Source: Parafannyhessea umbonata (GTDB lineage Bacteria > Actinomycetota > Coriobacteriia > Coriobacteriales > Atopobiaceae). Taken from it: a stretch of DNA of 64,000 nucleotides. The position numbers and the translations under genes were made by a program. Position 1 is the stretch's first letter; each line of letters opens with the position of its first letter. Below the pieces are notes generated by a model that was not told where the DNA came from, did not search any database, and worked only from the letters and a program-made list of their open reading frames with translations. The DNA lies in assembly GCF_012844235.1 (NCBI RefSeq), contig NZ_JABAGR010000005.1, positions 124,001 through 188,000 of the forward strand. Reading direction: 5' to 3'. Positions 1-9,415 of this stretch are shown one piece after another.

Positions 1-90
1 CACGGCCTCGCAGTTGAATCCGGCATCGGACACGATGCGAACGATGGCATCGGCAAGGTTCCTCTCGTCCTCCACGACAAGTATGTTCAT
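1..90 (-). CDS. Response regulator, N-terminal receiver start (partial)
   Basis: Reading leftward from an ATG at 88-90, the frame encodes MNILVVEDERNLADAIVRI and continues off the window edge. The VVEDE segment is the acidic pocket at the start of a CheY-like receiver domain, so this is the first 30 residues of a two-component response regulator. An AGGAGG ribosome site lies just upstream on the minus strand (91-100). It is transcribed divergently from rpsP. The output domain and the partner kinase are outside the window. Confidence 0.8.
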   Translation of the reverse strand, partial: MNILVVEDERNLADAIVRIVSDAGFNCEAV

Positions 91-221
91 GGGGCCTCCT
101 TGGGTTTCTGAAATCGTGTTTATTGGTGCAATATAGCGAGCGATACTTAAGGCCGCCTTAAATAGCGTTCCCCGTCAAAAGCACTGCACATTTGCCGTGC
201 AAGGTTCACAAAAACGACACC

Positions 222-249
222 TTGATACGCGTGGGCGGTGTCGTAGAAT
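222..249 (+). promoter_or_regulatory. Predicted sigma-A-type promoter of the rpsP operon
   Basis: TTGATA (222-227) and TAGAAT (244-249) are separated by 16 bases and lie about 75 bases before the rpsP start, in the divergent intergenic region. This is a pattern match only. Confidence 0.5.
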
Positions 250-325
250 ATAAAGTCGCTAATTGCGGCTATGCGGCGCACAAACTCATCTGACCCCGGC
301 GCCGCGAATGTAAAGGAGTTTAGTT

Positions 326-646
326 TTGGCAGTTAAGATTCGTCTCGCCCGTCACGGTGCAAAGAAGCGTCCGTACTACCGCGTCGTCGTCGCCGACGGC
401 CGTATGCCCCGCGATGGTCGTTACATCGAGCTCGTTGGTCGCTACAACCCGCTGACCACCCCGAAGACCATCGACCTCGACCTCGAGAAGATCGACGAGT
501 GGGTCGCCAAGGGCGCCCAGCCCAGCAACGCCGTCGCTCACCTGATCGACATCGCCCGCAGCGACGCTCCCGCTCCCGAGAAGAAGCAGAAGCTCTCCAA
601 GAAGGCTGCCGCCAAGGCCGCTGCTGCCGCCGAGGACGCGGAGTAG
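326..646 (+). CDS. rpsP: 30S ribosomal protein S16
   Basis: Small-subunit protein S16 (106 aa). The N-terminus [19 protein letters not shown] and the segment [13 protein letters not shown] are the family hallmarks. The C-terminus carries an Ala/Lys-rich tail beyond the usual ~85-residue core. Start is TTG at 326, chosen because AAAGGAG lies at 312-318 and the family begins exactly here. It heads a cluster with khpA, rimM, trmD and lepB, the conserved rpsP-rimM-trmD operon context, but rplS is not attached. Confidence 0.97.
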   Translation: MAVKIRLARHGAKKRPYYRVVVADGRMPRDGRYIELVGRYNPLTTPKTIDLDLEKIDEWVAKGAQPSNAVAHLIDIARSDAPAPEKKQKLSKKAAAKAAAAAEDAE

Positions 647-651
647 CCATC

Positions 652-960
652 GTGTCCGAGGAAATCGCGGACGTCGTGGATTCCCTGGACCAGCTCTCTG
701 ACGACTCTGAGGAACTTGCCTCCGACAAGGTGGCAGACCTGGTTGAGTACATCGTCTGCGGACTCGTGACCAACGAGGACGCCGTCTCGCTGGACGTGAC
801 GGACAGCGAGGGAGCAGCGCTCATCGAGGTCTCCTGTGCCGAGGAGGATGCCGGAAGGATTATCGGCAGGAGGGGCCGCACCATCAAGGCCATCCGCACG
901 CTCGCGCGTGCGCTCGGCTCCAGGGTGGGCACCTCCGTAGAGGTTGAGGTTCTAGGCTAG
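652..960 (+). CDS. khpA: KH-domain RNA-binding protein KhpA
   Basis: 102-aa single KH-domain protein of the KhpA/YlqC family. The GxxG loop is visible in GRIIGRRGRTIKAIR (about residues 68-82), preceded by a short acidic N-terminus. In Firmicutes KhpA pairs with KhpB and binds RNA, affecting cell division and elongation; that role is family knowledge. GTG start at 652, six bases after the rpsP stop, so likely translationally coupled. It sits between rpsP and rimM exactly as in Bacillus. Confidence 0.93.
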   Translation: MSEEIADVVDSLDQLSDDSEELASDKVADLVEYIVCGLVTNEDAVSLDVTDSEGAALIEVSCAEEDAGRIIGRRGRTIKAIRTLARALGSRVGTSVEVEVLG

Positions 961-967
961 ACGTCTC

Positions 968-1486
968 GTGCGTAACGAATACAGAGCCATAGCCCGTGTG
1001 GTAAAGACCCACGGGAGGAAAGGGGAGGTCGTGACGGTTCCCGTCCACGGCCTTCCCTCGCTTATGCGCAAGGGCCTTGAGGTCGCGGTCGTGCCGCCGC
1101 CGCTGAAGGGCCCCCGCGTGCGCAGCGTCGCGTCCGCCGACGACGGGGACAGGGGCCAGCTGGTCCGTCTCGCCGGCGTCGGCGACTTGGACGCCGCGTC
1201 GTCGCTCGTGGGCAAGACGTTGCTGGCCCGTGTGGACGACCTGCCCGAGGGGTTCGAGTACCACGATGCCGACTGGCTCGTGGGAAGGGCCGTCGTGGAC
1301 GAGAAGATCGGCCCCCTGGGCAGAATAGAGGAGGTCATGGTGGGCCCGGCGAACGACGTCTGGTCGATCATGGGCCCCTTCGGGGAGGTCATGCTCCCCG
1401 TGGTGGACGAGTTCGTCCTCGGGACGGACGACGACGGCGCCATCCACGTGAGCGCGCCGGACGGACTGGTCGATGCGGAGGGATAG
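968..1486 (+). CDS. rimM: Ribosome maturation factor RimM
   Basis: 172-aa 16S processing factor that helps assemble the 30S head and binds S19. The N-terminal beta-barrel starts with IARVVKTHGRKGEV; the C-terminal PRC-barrel-like half includes GPLGRIEEVMVGPANDVW and ends with the VVDEFVLGTD segment. GTG start at 968, seven bases after khpA. There is no strong ribosome site, which suggests coupling. Downstream trmD follows at once. Confidence 0.93.
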   Translation: MRNEYRAIARVVKTHGRKGEVVTVPVHGLPSLMRKGLEVAVVPPPLKGPRVRSVASADDGDRGQLVRLAGVGDLDAASSLVGKTLLARVDDLPEGFEYHDADWLVGRAVVDEKIGPLGRIEEVMVGPANDVWSIMGPFGEVMLPVVDEFVLGTDDDGAIHVSAPDGLVDAEG

Positions 1487-1487
1487 G

Positions 1488-2237
1488 ATGAGGTTCGAGA
1501 CGCTCTCGGTGTTCCCGCAGGTCTTCGCACCCTACCTGAACGAGTCGATCATGGGTCGCGCGCAGCGCAAGGGGATACTCGACTTCGAGGCGTACGACCT
1601 CAGGCACTGGACCCATGACCGCCACAACACCGTGGACGACGCGCCGTTCGGCGGCGGGCAAGGCATGCTCATGAAGCCGGCCCCGATCTTCGAGGCGGTG
1701 CGCGACATCGCCTCGAGGGGGGGCGCCAGGCCGCACGTCGTGTTCTTCTCGCCCTGCGGAAGGCGCTACGACGAGGCGTGCGCACGACGCCTTTCCACGC
1801 TCGACCGCGTGCTTCTGGTGTGCGGCCGCTACGAGGGCATGGACGAGCGCGCCTACGAGCTCGCGGACGAGGTGTTCTCGCTCGGCGACTACGTGCTCAC
1901 CGGCGGGGAGCTCGCGGCGCTCGTGGTGATCGACTCCGTCGTGAGGCTGCTTCCGGGCGCCCTGGGGGACGAGAAGAGCGCGGAGGACGAGTCGTTCAGC
2001 GACGGCCTGCTGGAGTACGCGCAATACACGCGCCCGGCGGACTTCGAGGGAAGGCGCGTCCCGGATGTGCTGCTCTCAGGCGACCACGGCGCCGTGGACG
2101 CGTGGCGCAGGCGCAGCTCGATTGAGCGCACGGCCCGCTGGAGGCCGGACCTGCTGGACGGAGCGACCCTGACCGAAGAGGAGCGCGCGTTCGCCCGCGA
2201 GGCGGCGCGGCGCGAGGAGGGTGAGTGCGATGCCTGA
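1488..2237 (+). CDS. trmD: tRNA (guanine-N1)-methyltransferase TrmD
   Basis: SPOUT-family enzyme making m1G37 in tRNAs (249 aa). Visible signatures are FGGGQGMLMKPAP, LVCGRYEGMDERA and the trefoil-knot S-adenosylmethionine loop SLGDYVLTGGELAALV. ATG at 1488 is preferred over the in-frame ATG at 1473 because GGAGGGA precedes it and the family begins MRFETLSVFP. It starts right after rimM and overlaps lepB by eight bases. Confidence 0.96.
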   Translation: MRFETLSVFPQVFAPYLNESIMGRAQRKGILDFEAYDLRHWTHDRHNTVDDAPFGGGQGMLMKPAPIFEAVRDIASRGGARPHVVFFSPCGRRYDEACARRLSTLDRVLLVCGRYEGMDERAYELADEVFSLGDYVLTGGELAALVVIDSVVRLLPGALGDEKSAEDESFSDGLLEYAQYTRPADFEGRRVPDVLLSGDHGAVDAWRRRSSIERTARWRPDLLDGATLTEEERAFAREAARREEGECDA

Positions 2238-2802
2238 GGAAGAGGAAGCCCAAAAGGGCAGGCGCCTTCCCGCCTGGCTCGACTGGGTCATCACGATCGC
2301 CGTTGGCGTGACGCTCGCGCTTCTGGTGCGCACGTTCGTGGCCGAGGTGTACATCGTGCCGTCCGGCTCGATGCTCGAGACCATCCAGGAGGGGGACCGC
2401 CTGGTGGGAGAGAAGGTCAGCTACCGCGGCTCGACGCCCAAGCGAGGGGACGTGGTGACGTTCGACGACCCGGAGAAGCCGGGGACGACGCTCATCAAGC
2501 GGGTCATCGCGACGGGCGGCCAGACCGTGGACCTGAGGGACGGCCACGTGTACGTGGACGGGAGGAAGCTGGACGAGCCGTACGTGCTTGACAAGCCCAC
2601 CTACCCGCTCGAACAGCAATCCAGCATCCTGAGCGAGGCGATCGCCTACCCGTACAAGGTGCCGGACGGCTGCATCTGGGTCATGGGCGACAACCGGACG
2701 AACTCGCTCGACTCAAGGTACTTTGGGCCCGTGAGCACAAGTAAGGTATCCTCGAGGGCGCTGTTCATTTTCTGGCCGATAGGTGACGCGCGCGGGCTGT
2801 AG
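2230..2802 (+). CDS. lepB: Signal peptidase I
   Basis: 190-aa type I signal peptidase that cleaves exported preproteins. One N-terminal membrane segment (about 19-37) is followed by the catalytic serine motif VPSGSM (Ser47), the lysine region TLIKRVIA (Lys90) and the box [20 protein letters not shown] 2230 is chosen because GAGGAGG lies nine bases upstream; a GTG at 2221 abuts that site. Bacillus-sized (short) rather than E. coli-like. It overlaps trmD; the ribosome operon probably ends here. Confidence 0.94.
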   Translation: MPEEEEAQKGRRLPAWLDWVITIAVGVTLALLVRTFVAEVYIVPSGSMLETIQEGDRLVGEKVSYRGSTPKRGDVVTFDDPEKPGTTLIKRVIATGGQTVDLRDGHVYVDGRKLDEPYVLDKPTYPLEQQSSILSEAIAYPYKVPDGCIWVMGDNRTNSLDSRYFGPVSTSKVSSRALFIFWPIGDARGL

Positions 2803-2842
2803 CCGCCGCGCCGGAAGACATACGATGGGAGCTTATAGGGAC

Positions 2843-3754
<912 letters not shown>

Positions 3755-5851
3755 ATGGCAGACACCTTGGATTTCCTGCTTGAGGTCGGCACGGAGGAGA
3801 TGCCGTCCGCCCCGCTCATCCACGCCATCAAGCAGTTCGGCGAGCTCGTCCGCGCAGGCCTTGACGAGGCCGGGCTCGAGCACGGCGAGGTCACTCCCAT
3901 GAGTACCCCGCGCCGTCTGACCGTCCTGGTGAAAGACGTCGCAACCTCCACGAAGGAGGTCCACGAGGTCAAGCGCGGCCCCGCGGCAAGCATCGCGTTC
4001 GACGCGGACGGCAACCCCACGAAGGCGGCCGCCGGCTTCGCGCGCAAGTTCGGGCTCGACGCCACGGAGCTCGTGCGCAAGCAGGACGCCGACGGCAGGG
4101 AGTACGTCTTCGCCGAGAAGAACGTGCCCTCCAGGCCGGCTGTCCCCATCCTGACCGAGCTCTCCCAGAACTCCATCGCATCCCTCGAGTGGCCGAACTA
4201 CCGCAGCCAGCGCTGGGGGTCCGAGCACGCGACGTTCGTGCGCCCCATCCGCTGGATCTGCGCGCTTCTGGGCGAGGAGGTCGTGCCCGTCACGTACGCG
4301 GACGTCACGTCCTCCAACGTCACGCGGGGGCATCGCGTGCTTGGTCCCGGCGAGCACGTGGTGAAGGACCCGGCGAGCTACGTCGAAGTGTGCCGCGAGG
4401 CGGGCGTGCTCTTCGAGGACGAGCGCCGCAAGGTCATCCGCGACGGCATCGCCCGGGTCGAGGCGGAGCGCGGCGGCGCGCACGTGGACACGCCGAAGCG
4501 CATCTTCGACGAGGTGGTGAACCTCACGGAGTACCCGACGGTCCTCGTGGGCAAGTTCGACGAGGAGTTCCTTGACGTCCCGAACGAGATCATCTGCGAC
4601 TCGATGCTCTCGAACCAGCGCTACTTCCCGGTGTACGACGCGACGGGTGCCCTCACGCGCGAGTTCGTCGTCGTTTCCAACAGCGCGCGTCGCAACAACG
4701 AGCGCGTCATCGACGGCAACGAGCGCGTCGTGCGCGCCCGCCTGGACGATGCGAAGTTCTTCTACGAGGAGGATCTGAAGAGGCCGCTCGAGGACTACGT
4801 CCAGAAGCTCAAGGACGTCGTGTTCCAGGAGAAGCTCGGCACCGTGTACCAGAAGGCGCTGCGCATGCAGGAGATTGCCCCCGAGGTCGCGACCCAGGCC
4901 GGCTGCGACGCCGCGACGGTATCCAACGCCGCCCGCGCGGCACTTCTCGCCAAGGCGGACCTCGTGACGCAGGCCGTCGTGGAGTTCACGAGCCAGCAGG
5001 GCGTCATGGGCGGCTACTACGCGAAGGCGTCCGGCGAGTCCGACGAGGTCGCGGAGGCCATCCGCGACCACTACCGCCCGCGCTTCGCGGGTGACGAGCT
5101 GCCGTCCGGCGTCGTCGGCAAGTGCGTCGCGATCGCGGACAAGCTCGACACCGTCTGCGGCATCTTCGCGATCGACGAGCCGCCCACCGGCTCATCCGAC
5201 CCGTTCGCCGTGCGCCGCTCCGCCATCGGCATCATCTCGATGCTGCGCACGCTGCCGTCCGTCTCGCTGAAGTCGATCATCGCAAAGTCGCTGGACGCGT
5301 ATGCAAGCCAGGGCCTCGAGTTCGACCGCGACAAGGTTCAGGCGCAGGTCGAGAAGTTCTTCGCCGGCCGCCTGAGCACGATCGCGAAGGACGAGAAGAT
5401 CTCGCCCGACACGATTGAGGCGGTCTCGAGCGTGGGCGTCATCGACCCCGAGGAGTTCCTGGAGCGCGCGCATGCGCTCGAGGACGCCAGGCGCGACCAG
5501 CCGGAGCTCTTCGACGACCTCGCGACCGCCTACGCCCGCGCCGCGCACCTCGGCGACGCGAAGCTCGGCGTCGAGGTGGACGAGTCCGTCATGGGTGACG
5601 CCGAGAAGGCCCTTCTGGACGCGTGCCAGAAAGGTAGCGAAAACGTGGAGAAGGCGCTTGGCGAGGCGGACTACAGGGGCGCCTGCAAGGCTCTCGCCGA
5701 ACTAAGGGAGCCAATCGACCGTTTCTTTGATGACGTGCTCGTCATGGACGAGGACACTGTAGTAAGGGAGAACCGACTTAGGTTGCTGAATCGTTTCGCA
5801 TCGGTGTTCAGCGGCGTCGCGAACATTGGCGTCCTCTCGAAGAAGAAGTAG
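3755..5851 (+). CDS. glyS: Glycine--tRNA ligase beta subunit
   Basis: 698-aa tRNA-binding and editing-like beta chain of GlyRS. It begins FLLEVGTEEMPSAPL, the conserved beta-subunit start, and contains NYRSQRWGSEHATFVRPIRW, HD-like segments (RDHYRPRFAGDELP) and a C-terminal anticodon-binding helical region ending FASVFSGVANIGVLS. ATG 3755 directly follows the glyQ stop, so the two are co-transcribed and probably coupled. Confidence 0.97.
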   Translation: MADTLDFLLEVGTEEMPSAPLIHAIKQFGELVRAGLDEAGLEHGEVTPMSTPRRLTVLVKDVATSTKEVHEVKRGPAASIAFDADGNPTKAAAGFARKFGLDATELVRKQDADGREYVFAEKNVPSRPAVPILTELSQNSIASLEWPNYRSQRWGSEHATFVRPIRWICALLGEEVVPVTYADVTSSNVTRGHRVLGPGEHVVKDPASYVEVCREAGVLFEDERRKVIRDGIARVEAERGGAHVDTPKRIFDEVVNLTEYPTVLVGKFDEEFLDVPNEIICDSMLSNQRYFPVYDATGALTREFVVVSNSARRNNERVIDGNERVVRARLDDAKFFYEEDLKRPLEDYVQKLKDVVFQEKLGTVYQKALRMQEIAPEVATQAGCDAATVSNAARAALLAKADLVTQAVVEFTSQQGVMGGYYAKASGESDEVAEAIRDHYRPRFAGDELPSGVVGKCVAIADKLDTVCGIFAIDEPPTGSSDPFAVRRSAIGIISMLRTLPSVSLKSIIAKSLDAYASQGLEFDRDKVQAQVEKFFAGRLSTIAKDEKISPDTIEAVSSVGVIDPEEFLERAHALEDARRDQPELFDDLATAYARAAHLGDAKLGVEVDESVMGDAEKALLDACQKGSENVEKALGEADYRGACKALAELREPIDRFFDDVLVMDEDTVVRENRLRLLNRFASVFSGVANIGVLSKKK

Positions 5852-5909
5852 GATTGGCCGTGAGTTAGGTCGTAACGCAGGGGCCGTGCCCCTTGGCTTG
5901 GAGGTTGAT

Positions 5910-6314
5910 ATGGCAGACGAAGCGATTCTTGAGGACGACATCTTTGACGTGCCTACTCCCGTCGTGATCGTCATCTCGGACGCGCGCGGCAAGACGGCTA
6001 CGAGCGTCGTCGAGGCTGCTGCCGACCAGTTTGGCGAGGACAGCGTGATTATCAAGAGCGTCGGCAACGTCAGGGACCTGGCGACCGTCAAGAAGTACCT
6101 CGACGAGAACATCGAGGAGGGCGTGCCGACCGCCGTGTTCCACACCATCGTCGACAGGAACCTTCGCAGGGACATCCGCCGCGAGCTCGACGGTCGCGGC
6201 ATCCCGTCGATCGACCTGCTGGGCCCCGCGATCACGGTCCTCATGTCGCTCACTGGCGAGGAGCCGAAGCTCGAGGCCGGCCGTCGCGTCGACAGCAAGG
6301 TGGAAGAGCTCTAG
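5910..6314 (+). CDS. Half-length PpsR-like (kinase-PPPase, PF03618-type) protein
   Basis: 134 aa. The sequence VVIVISDARGKTATSVVEA and IPSIDLLGPAITVL match the N-terminal half of the pyruvate,phosphate dikinase regulatory protein family, whose members are normally about 270 aa. The C-terminal half, with the P-loop kinase/phosphorylase active site, is absent: the frame stops with TAG and a strong terminator follows. Start ATG 5910 has GGAGG six bases upstream. Immediate proximity to ppdK supports a role in PPDK regulation, but without the catalytic loop it can hardly act as the classical bifunctional enzyme. It could be a binding or sensory remnant. Confidence 0.7.
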   Translation: MADEAILEDDIFDVPTPVVIVISDARGKTATSVVEAAADQFGEDSVIIKSVGNVRDLATVKKYLDENIEEGVPTAVFHTIVDRNLRRDIRRELDGRGIPSIDLLGPAITVLMSLTGEEPKLEAGRRVDSKVEEL

Positions 6315-6363
6315 CTCTTACTCCATAACTTCCACAAAGTAAAGAACTATTCCACGCATGGCA

Positions 6364-6400
6364 GTCGCTGGCATCTGAATGGATGCCAGCGACCTTTTTT
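6364..6400 (+). terminator. Rho-independent terminator after the glyQS-PpsR-like unit
   Basis: A perfect 11-bp stem (GTCGCTGGCAT at 6364-6374 with ATGCCAGCGAC at 6383-6393) and 8-base loop is followed by CTTTTTT. Confidence 0.9.
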
Positions 6401-6547
6401 ACCCGTTAACGTTTATTTATGGGCAAACAACCAATATGTGTGGATACAATAGGTTTCGTTAGGGACGCCACCACAGGGGTTTGCAGAGTGGCGCCGCAAG
6501 TGTTGGGGTGCGACTTCGCACCATGGAAAAACGATCAGGGGTGTCAA

Positions 6548-9316
6548 ATGGCTGAAAAGCACGTGTACAAATTCGGCGTTGACGAAAACGGTAACAACGT
6601 TACCGAGGTCGCCGGCAAGACCGTAGACGAGGCCAAGTGGATCACGGGCGGCAAGGGCGCGAACCTTGCCGAGATGGCGAACATCGGCCTCCCCGTTCCT
6701 CCGGGATTCTCCATCACCTGCCAGACCTGCGTTGCCTACTCCAGCGCTGGCAACGTCTGGCCTGACGGCGTCCTCGACGAGATCGACGAGTACCGCAAGG
6801 ACCTCGAGAAGCGCATGGGCAAGAAGATCGGCGACCCCGACGACCCCCTGCTGGTCTCGGTCCGTTCCGGCGCACCGTTCTCCATGCCCGGCATGATGGA
6901 CACCGTCCTGAACCTCGGCCTGAACGACGAGTCCGTCAACGGCCTCATCAAGCAGACGAACAACGAGCGCTTCGCATGGGACTCCTACCGCCGCTTCGTC
7001 CAGATGTTCTCCGACGTCGTCATGGGCGTCGACGGCCAGCTGTTCGAGGACGCGATCAACGAGAAGAAGGCCGAGAAGGGCGTCAAGCTCGACACCGAGC
7101 TCAACGCTGACGACCTCAAGGACCTGACCGAGACCTTCAAGGGCATCTTCGCCAAGAACGTCGACTCCCAGGCCCACCCCGAGGTCGCGCCGAACGGCGT
7201 CGCGGAGTTCCCGCAGGACCCCTACCTGCAGCTGCGTCTTGCCGAGCAGGCCGTCTTCGGCTCTTGGAACACCGAGCGCGCCGTGCTGTACCGCAAGCAG
7301 AACAAGATTCCCGATGACCTTGGTACCGCCGTCAACGTGCAGGTCATGGTCTTCGGCAACAAGGGCAACACCTCCGCGACCGGCGTCGCCTTCACGCGCA
7401 ACCCCGCCGATGGCACGAACGAGCGCTACGGCGACTTCCTGGTGAACGCGCAGGGCGAGGACGTCGTCGCCGGCATCCGTAACACGGAGCCCATCGCCGA
7501 CCTCCCGAAGACCCCGGGCCTCGAGGAGGCGGGAAAGGAGCTCTATCACGTCTTCGAGATCCTCGAGGATCACTACGCGGACATGATGGACCTCGAGTTC
7601 ACCATCGAGCAGGGCAAGCTCTGGATGCTCCAGACCCGCGTCGGCAAGCGTACCGCGCTCTCCGCGCTGAAGGTCGCCATGCAGATGGTCGACGAGGGCC
7701 GCATCACCCGCGAGCAGGCAATCATGCGCGTCGCCCCGGAGCAGCTCGACCAGCTCCTGCACCCGCAGTTCGACCCGAAGGCCAAGTTCGACGTCGTCGC
7801 GAAGGGCATGAACGCTTCCCCCGGCGCTGCCGTCGGTGCCGTCGTGTTCTCCTCCGATGCCGCCGTTCACTACCACAACATCGAGAAGCCGTGCATCCTC
7901 GTCCGTTGGGAGACCACTCCTGACGACCTGAAGGGCATGGTCGCGGCCGAGGGCATCCTCACCTCTCACGGCGGCAAGACGTCCCACGCGGCCGTCATCG
8001 CCCGTGGCATGGGCGCGCCTTGTGTCTGCGGCGCCGAGGCGCTGAAGATCGACGCGAAGGCAAAGGAGTGCAAGATCTCCGGCACCGACGTCGTCCTGCA
8101 CGAGGGTGACATCATCTCCATCAACGGCACCACGGGCGACATCATCGTCGGCGCAGTGCCCCTGACCCGCCCGGAGCTCACCGGCGACCTCGAGACCATC
8201 CTCGAGTGGGCCGACGACGTCCGTCACGACGCTTCTCGCGGCCGTCTGTTCGGCGTGCGCACCAATGCGGACAACCCCGCGGACGCGCAGCTCTCCGTCG
8301 ACTTCGGCGCCGAGGGCATCGGCCTCGACCGTACCGAGCACATGTTCCTGGGCGACCGCAAGCAGATCATCCAGTCGTTCATCCTCGCCGACAACGACGG
8401 CCAGAAGCAGCAGGCGCTCGGCCAGCTCCTCCAGGCCCAGACCGGCGACTTCGAGGGCATGTTCAAGGCCATGGACGGCAAGACCGTCATCGTGCGTCTG
8501 CTTGACCCGCCCCTGCACGAGTTCCTCGACGACCCGCGCGATCTTGCTGTCGAGATTGCACGCGCCGAGGGCCGTGGCGAGACCGAGGTCCAGCTCAAGG
8601 CCATGCGCGATCGTCTTGCGCGCCTCGACTCCTTCCAGGAGGCCAACCCCATGCTCGGCCTGCGCGGCTGCCGTCTGGGCATCGTGTATCCCGAGCTCAA
8701 CGAAATGCAGGTCCGCGCCATCGCTGGTGCCGCCGCGGCGCTGAAGAAGCAGGGCTTTGATCCCAAGCCCGAGATCATGGTCCCGCTCATCTCCACGGTC
8801 GAGGAGCTCAAGCTCGTCCGCGAGCAGATCGAGGCCGGCGTGCAGGCCGTCGCCGAGGCCGAGGGTGTCGAGCTCAACATCCCCGTCGGCTGCATGATCG
8901 AGCTGCCGCGCGCCGCCGTCACCGCCGACGAGATCGGCGAGTACGCCGACTTCTTCTCCTTCGGCACGAACGACCTAACGCAGACCACCTTCGGATTCTC
9001 GCGCGACGACGTCGAGTCCGCGTTCATTCCGCAGTACCTCGCGAAGAAGATCCTCAAGACGAACCCGTTCGAGACGCTGGACAAGGGTGTCGCCAAGCTC
9101 GTGAAGATGGGCGTCGAGGGCGGCCACAAGGCCAACCCGACCATCGTCTGCGGCGTCTGCGGCGAGACCGGCGGTGATCCGGACTCCATCCAGATGTACT
9201 ACGACCTCGGCCTTGACTACGTGTCTTGCTCGCCGTACCGCGTGCCCATCGCACGCCTCGCGGCTGCCCAGGCCAAGATCAACTCCAACGGCGGTCCCGA
9301 GAAGATCTCCAAGTAG
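6548..9316 (+). CDS. ppdK: Pyruvate, phosphate dikinase
   Basis: 922-aa PEP-forming enzyme (pyruvate + ATP + Pi to PEP + AMP + PPi), used in anaerobes for glycolysis or gluconeogenesis. The N-terminal ATP-grasp domain starts VYKFGVDENG...GGKGANLAEM. The central phosphohistidine domain has GGKTSHAAVIARGMG, with the regulatory Thr next to the catalytic His. The C-terminal TIM barrel has FFSFGTNDLTQTTFGFSRDD and ends VCGVCGETGGDP. ATG 6548 follows a CAGGGG ribosome site; an upstream in-frame stretch from 6419 is not family-like and is probably leader. Codon use is strongly biased, suggesting high expression. Confidence 0.97.
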   Translation: MAEKHVYKFGVDENGNNVTEVAGKTVDEAKWITGGKGANLAEMANIGLPVPPGFSITCQTCVAYSSAGNVWPDGVLDEIDEYRKDLEKRMGKKIGDPDDPLLVSVRSGAPFSMPGMMDTVLNLGLNDESVNGLIKQTNNERFAWDSYRRFVQMFSDVVMGVDGQLFEDAINEKKAEKGVKLDTELNADDLKDLTETFKGIFAKNVDSQAHPEVAPNGVAEFPQDPYLQLRLAEQAVFGSWNTERAVLYRKQNKIPDDLGTAVNVQVMVFGNKGNTSATGVAFTRNPADGTNERYGDFLVNAQGEDVVAGIRNTEPIADLPKTPGLEEAGKELYHVFEILEDHYADMMDLEFTIEQGKLWMLQTRVGKRTALSALKVAMQMVDEGRITREQAIMRVAPEQLDQLLHPQFDPKAKFDVVAKGMNASPGAAVGAVVFSSDAAVHYHNIEKPCILVRWETTPDDLKGMVAAEGILTSHGGKTSHAAVIARGMGAPCVCGAEALKIDAKAKECKISGTDVVLHEGDIISINGTTGDIIVGAVPLTRPELTGDLETILEWADDVRHDASRGRLFGVRTNADNPADAQLSVDFGAEGIGLDRTEHMFLGDRKQIIQSFILADNDGQKQQALGQLLQAQTGDFEGMFKAMDGKTVIVRLLDPPLHEFLDDPRDLAVEIARAEGRGETEVQLKAMRDRLARLDSFQEANPMLGLRGCRLGIVYPELNEMQVRAIAGAAAALKKQGFDPKPEIMVPLISTVEELKLVREQIEAGVQAVAEAEGVELNIPVGCMIELPRAAVTADEIGEYADFFSFGTNDLTQTTFGFSRDDVESAFIPQYLAKKILKTNPFETLDKGVAKLVKMGVEGGHKANPTIVCGVCGETGGDPDSIQMYYDLGLDYVSCSPYRVPIARLAAAQAKINSNGGPEKISK

Positions 9317-9354
9317 TGTCGACCACGTTGGACGCTAGGTCATAGTTTTATGTG

Positions 9355-9382
9355 GGGGAGAAGGACGCGCGTCCTTCTCCCC
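9355..9382 (+). terminator. Perfect 28-base palindrome after ppdK built from the GAGAAGGAC motif
   Basis: The left arm GGGGAGAAGGACGC (9355-9368) is exactly reverse-complementary to 9369-9382. As RNA it would fold into a long hairpin; a clear T-run is lacking, so termination is plausible but unproven. The arm is a copy of the dispersed motif described in the findings. Confidence 0.6.
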
Positions 9383-9415
9383 TTGCCCATATCTGGGCGA
9401 AGGGAGGCATGCGGC

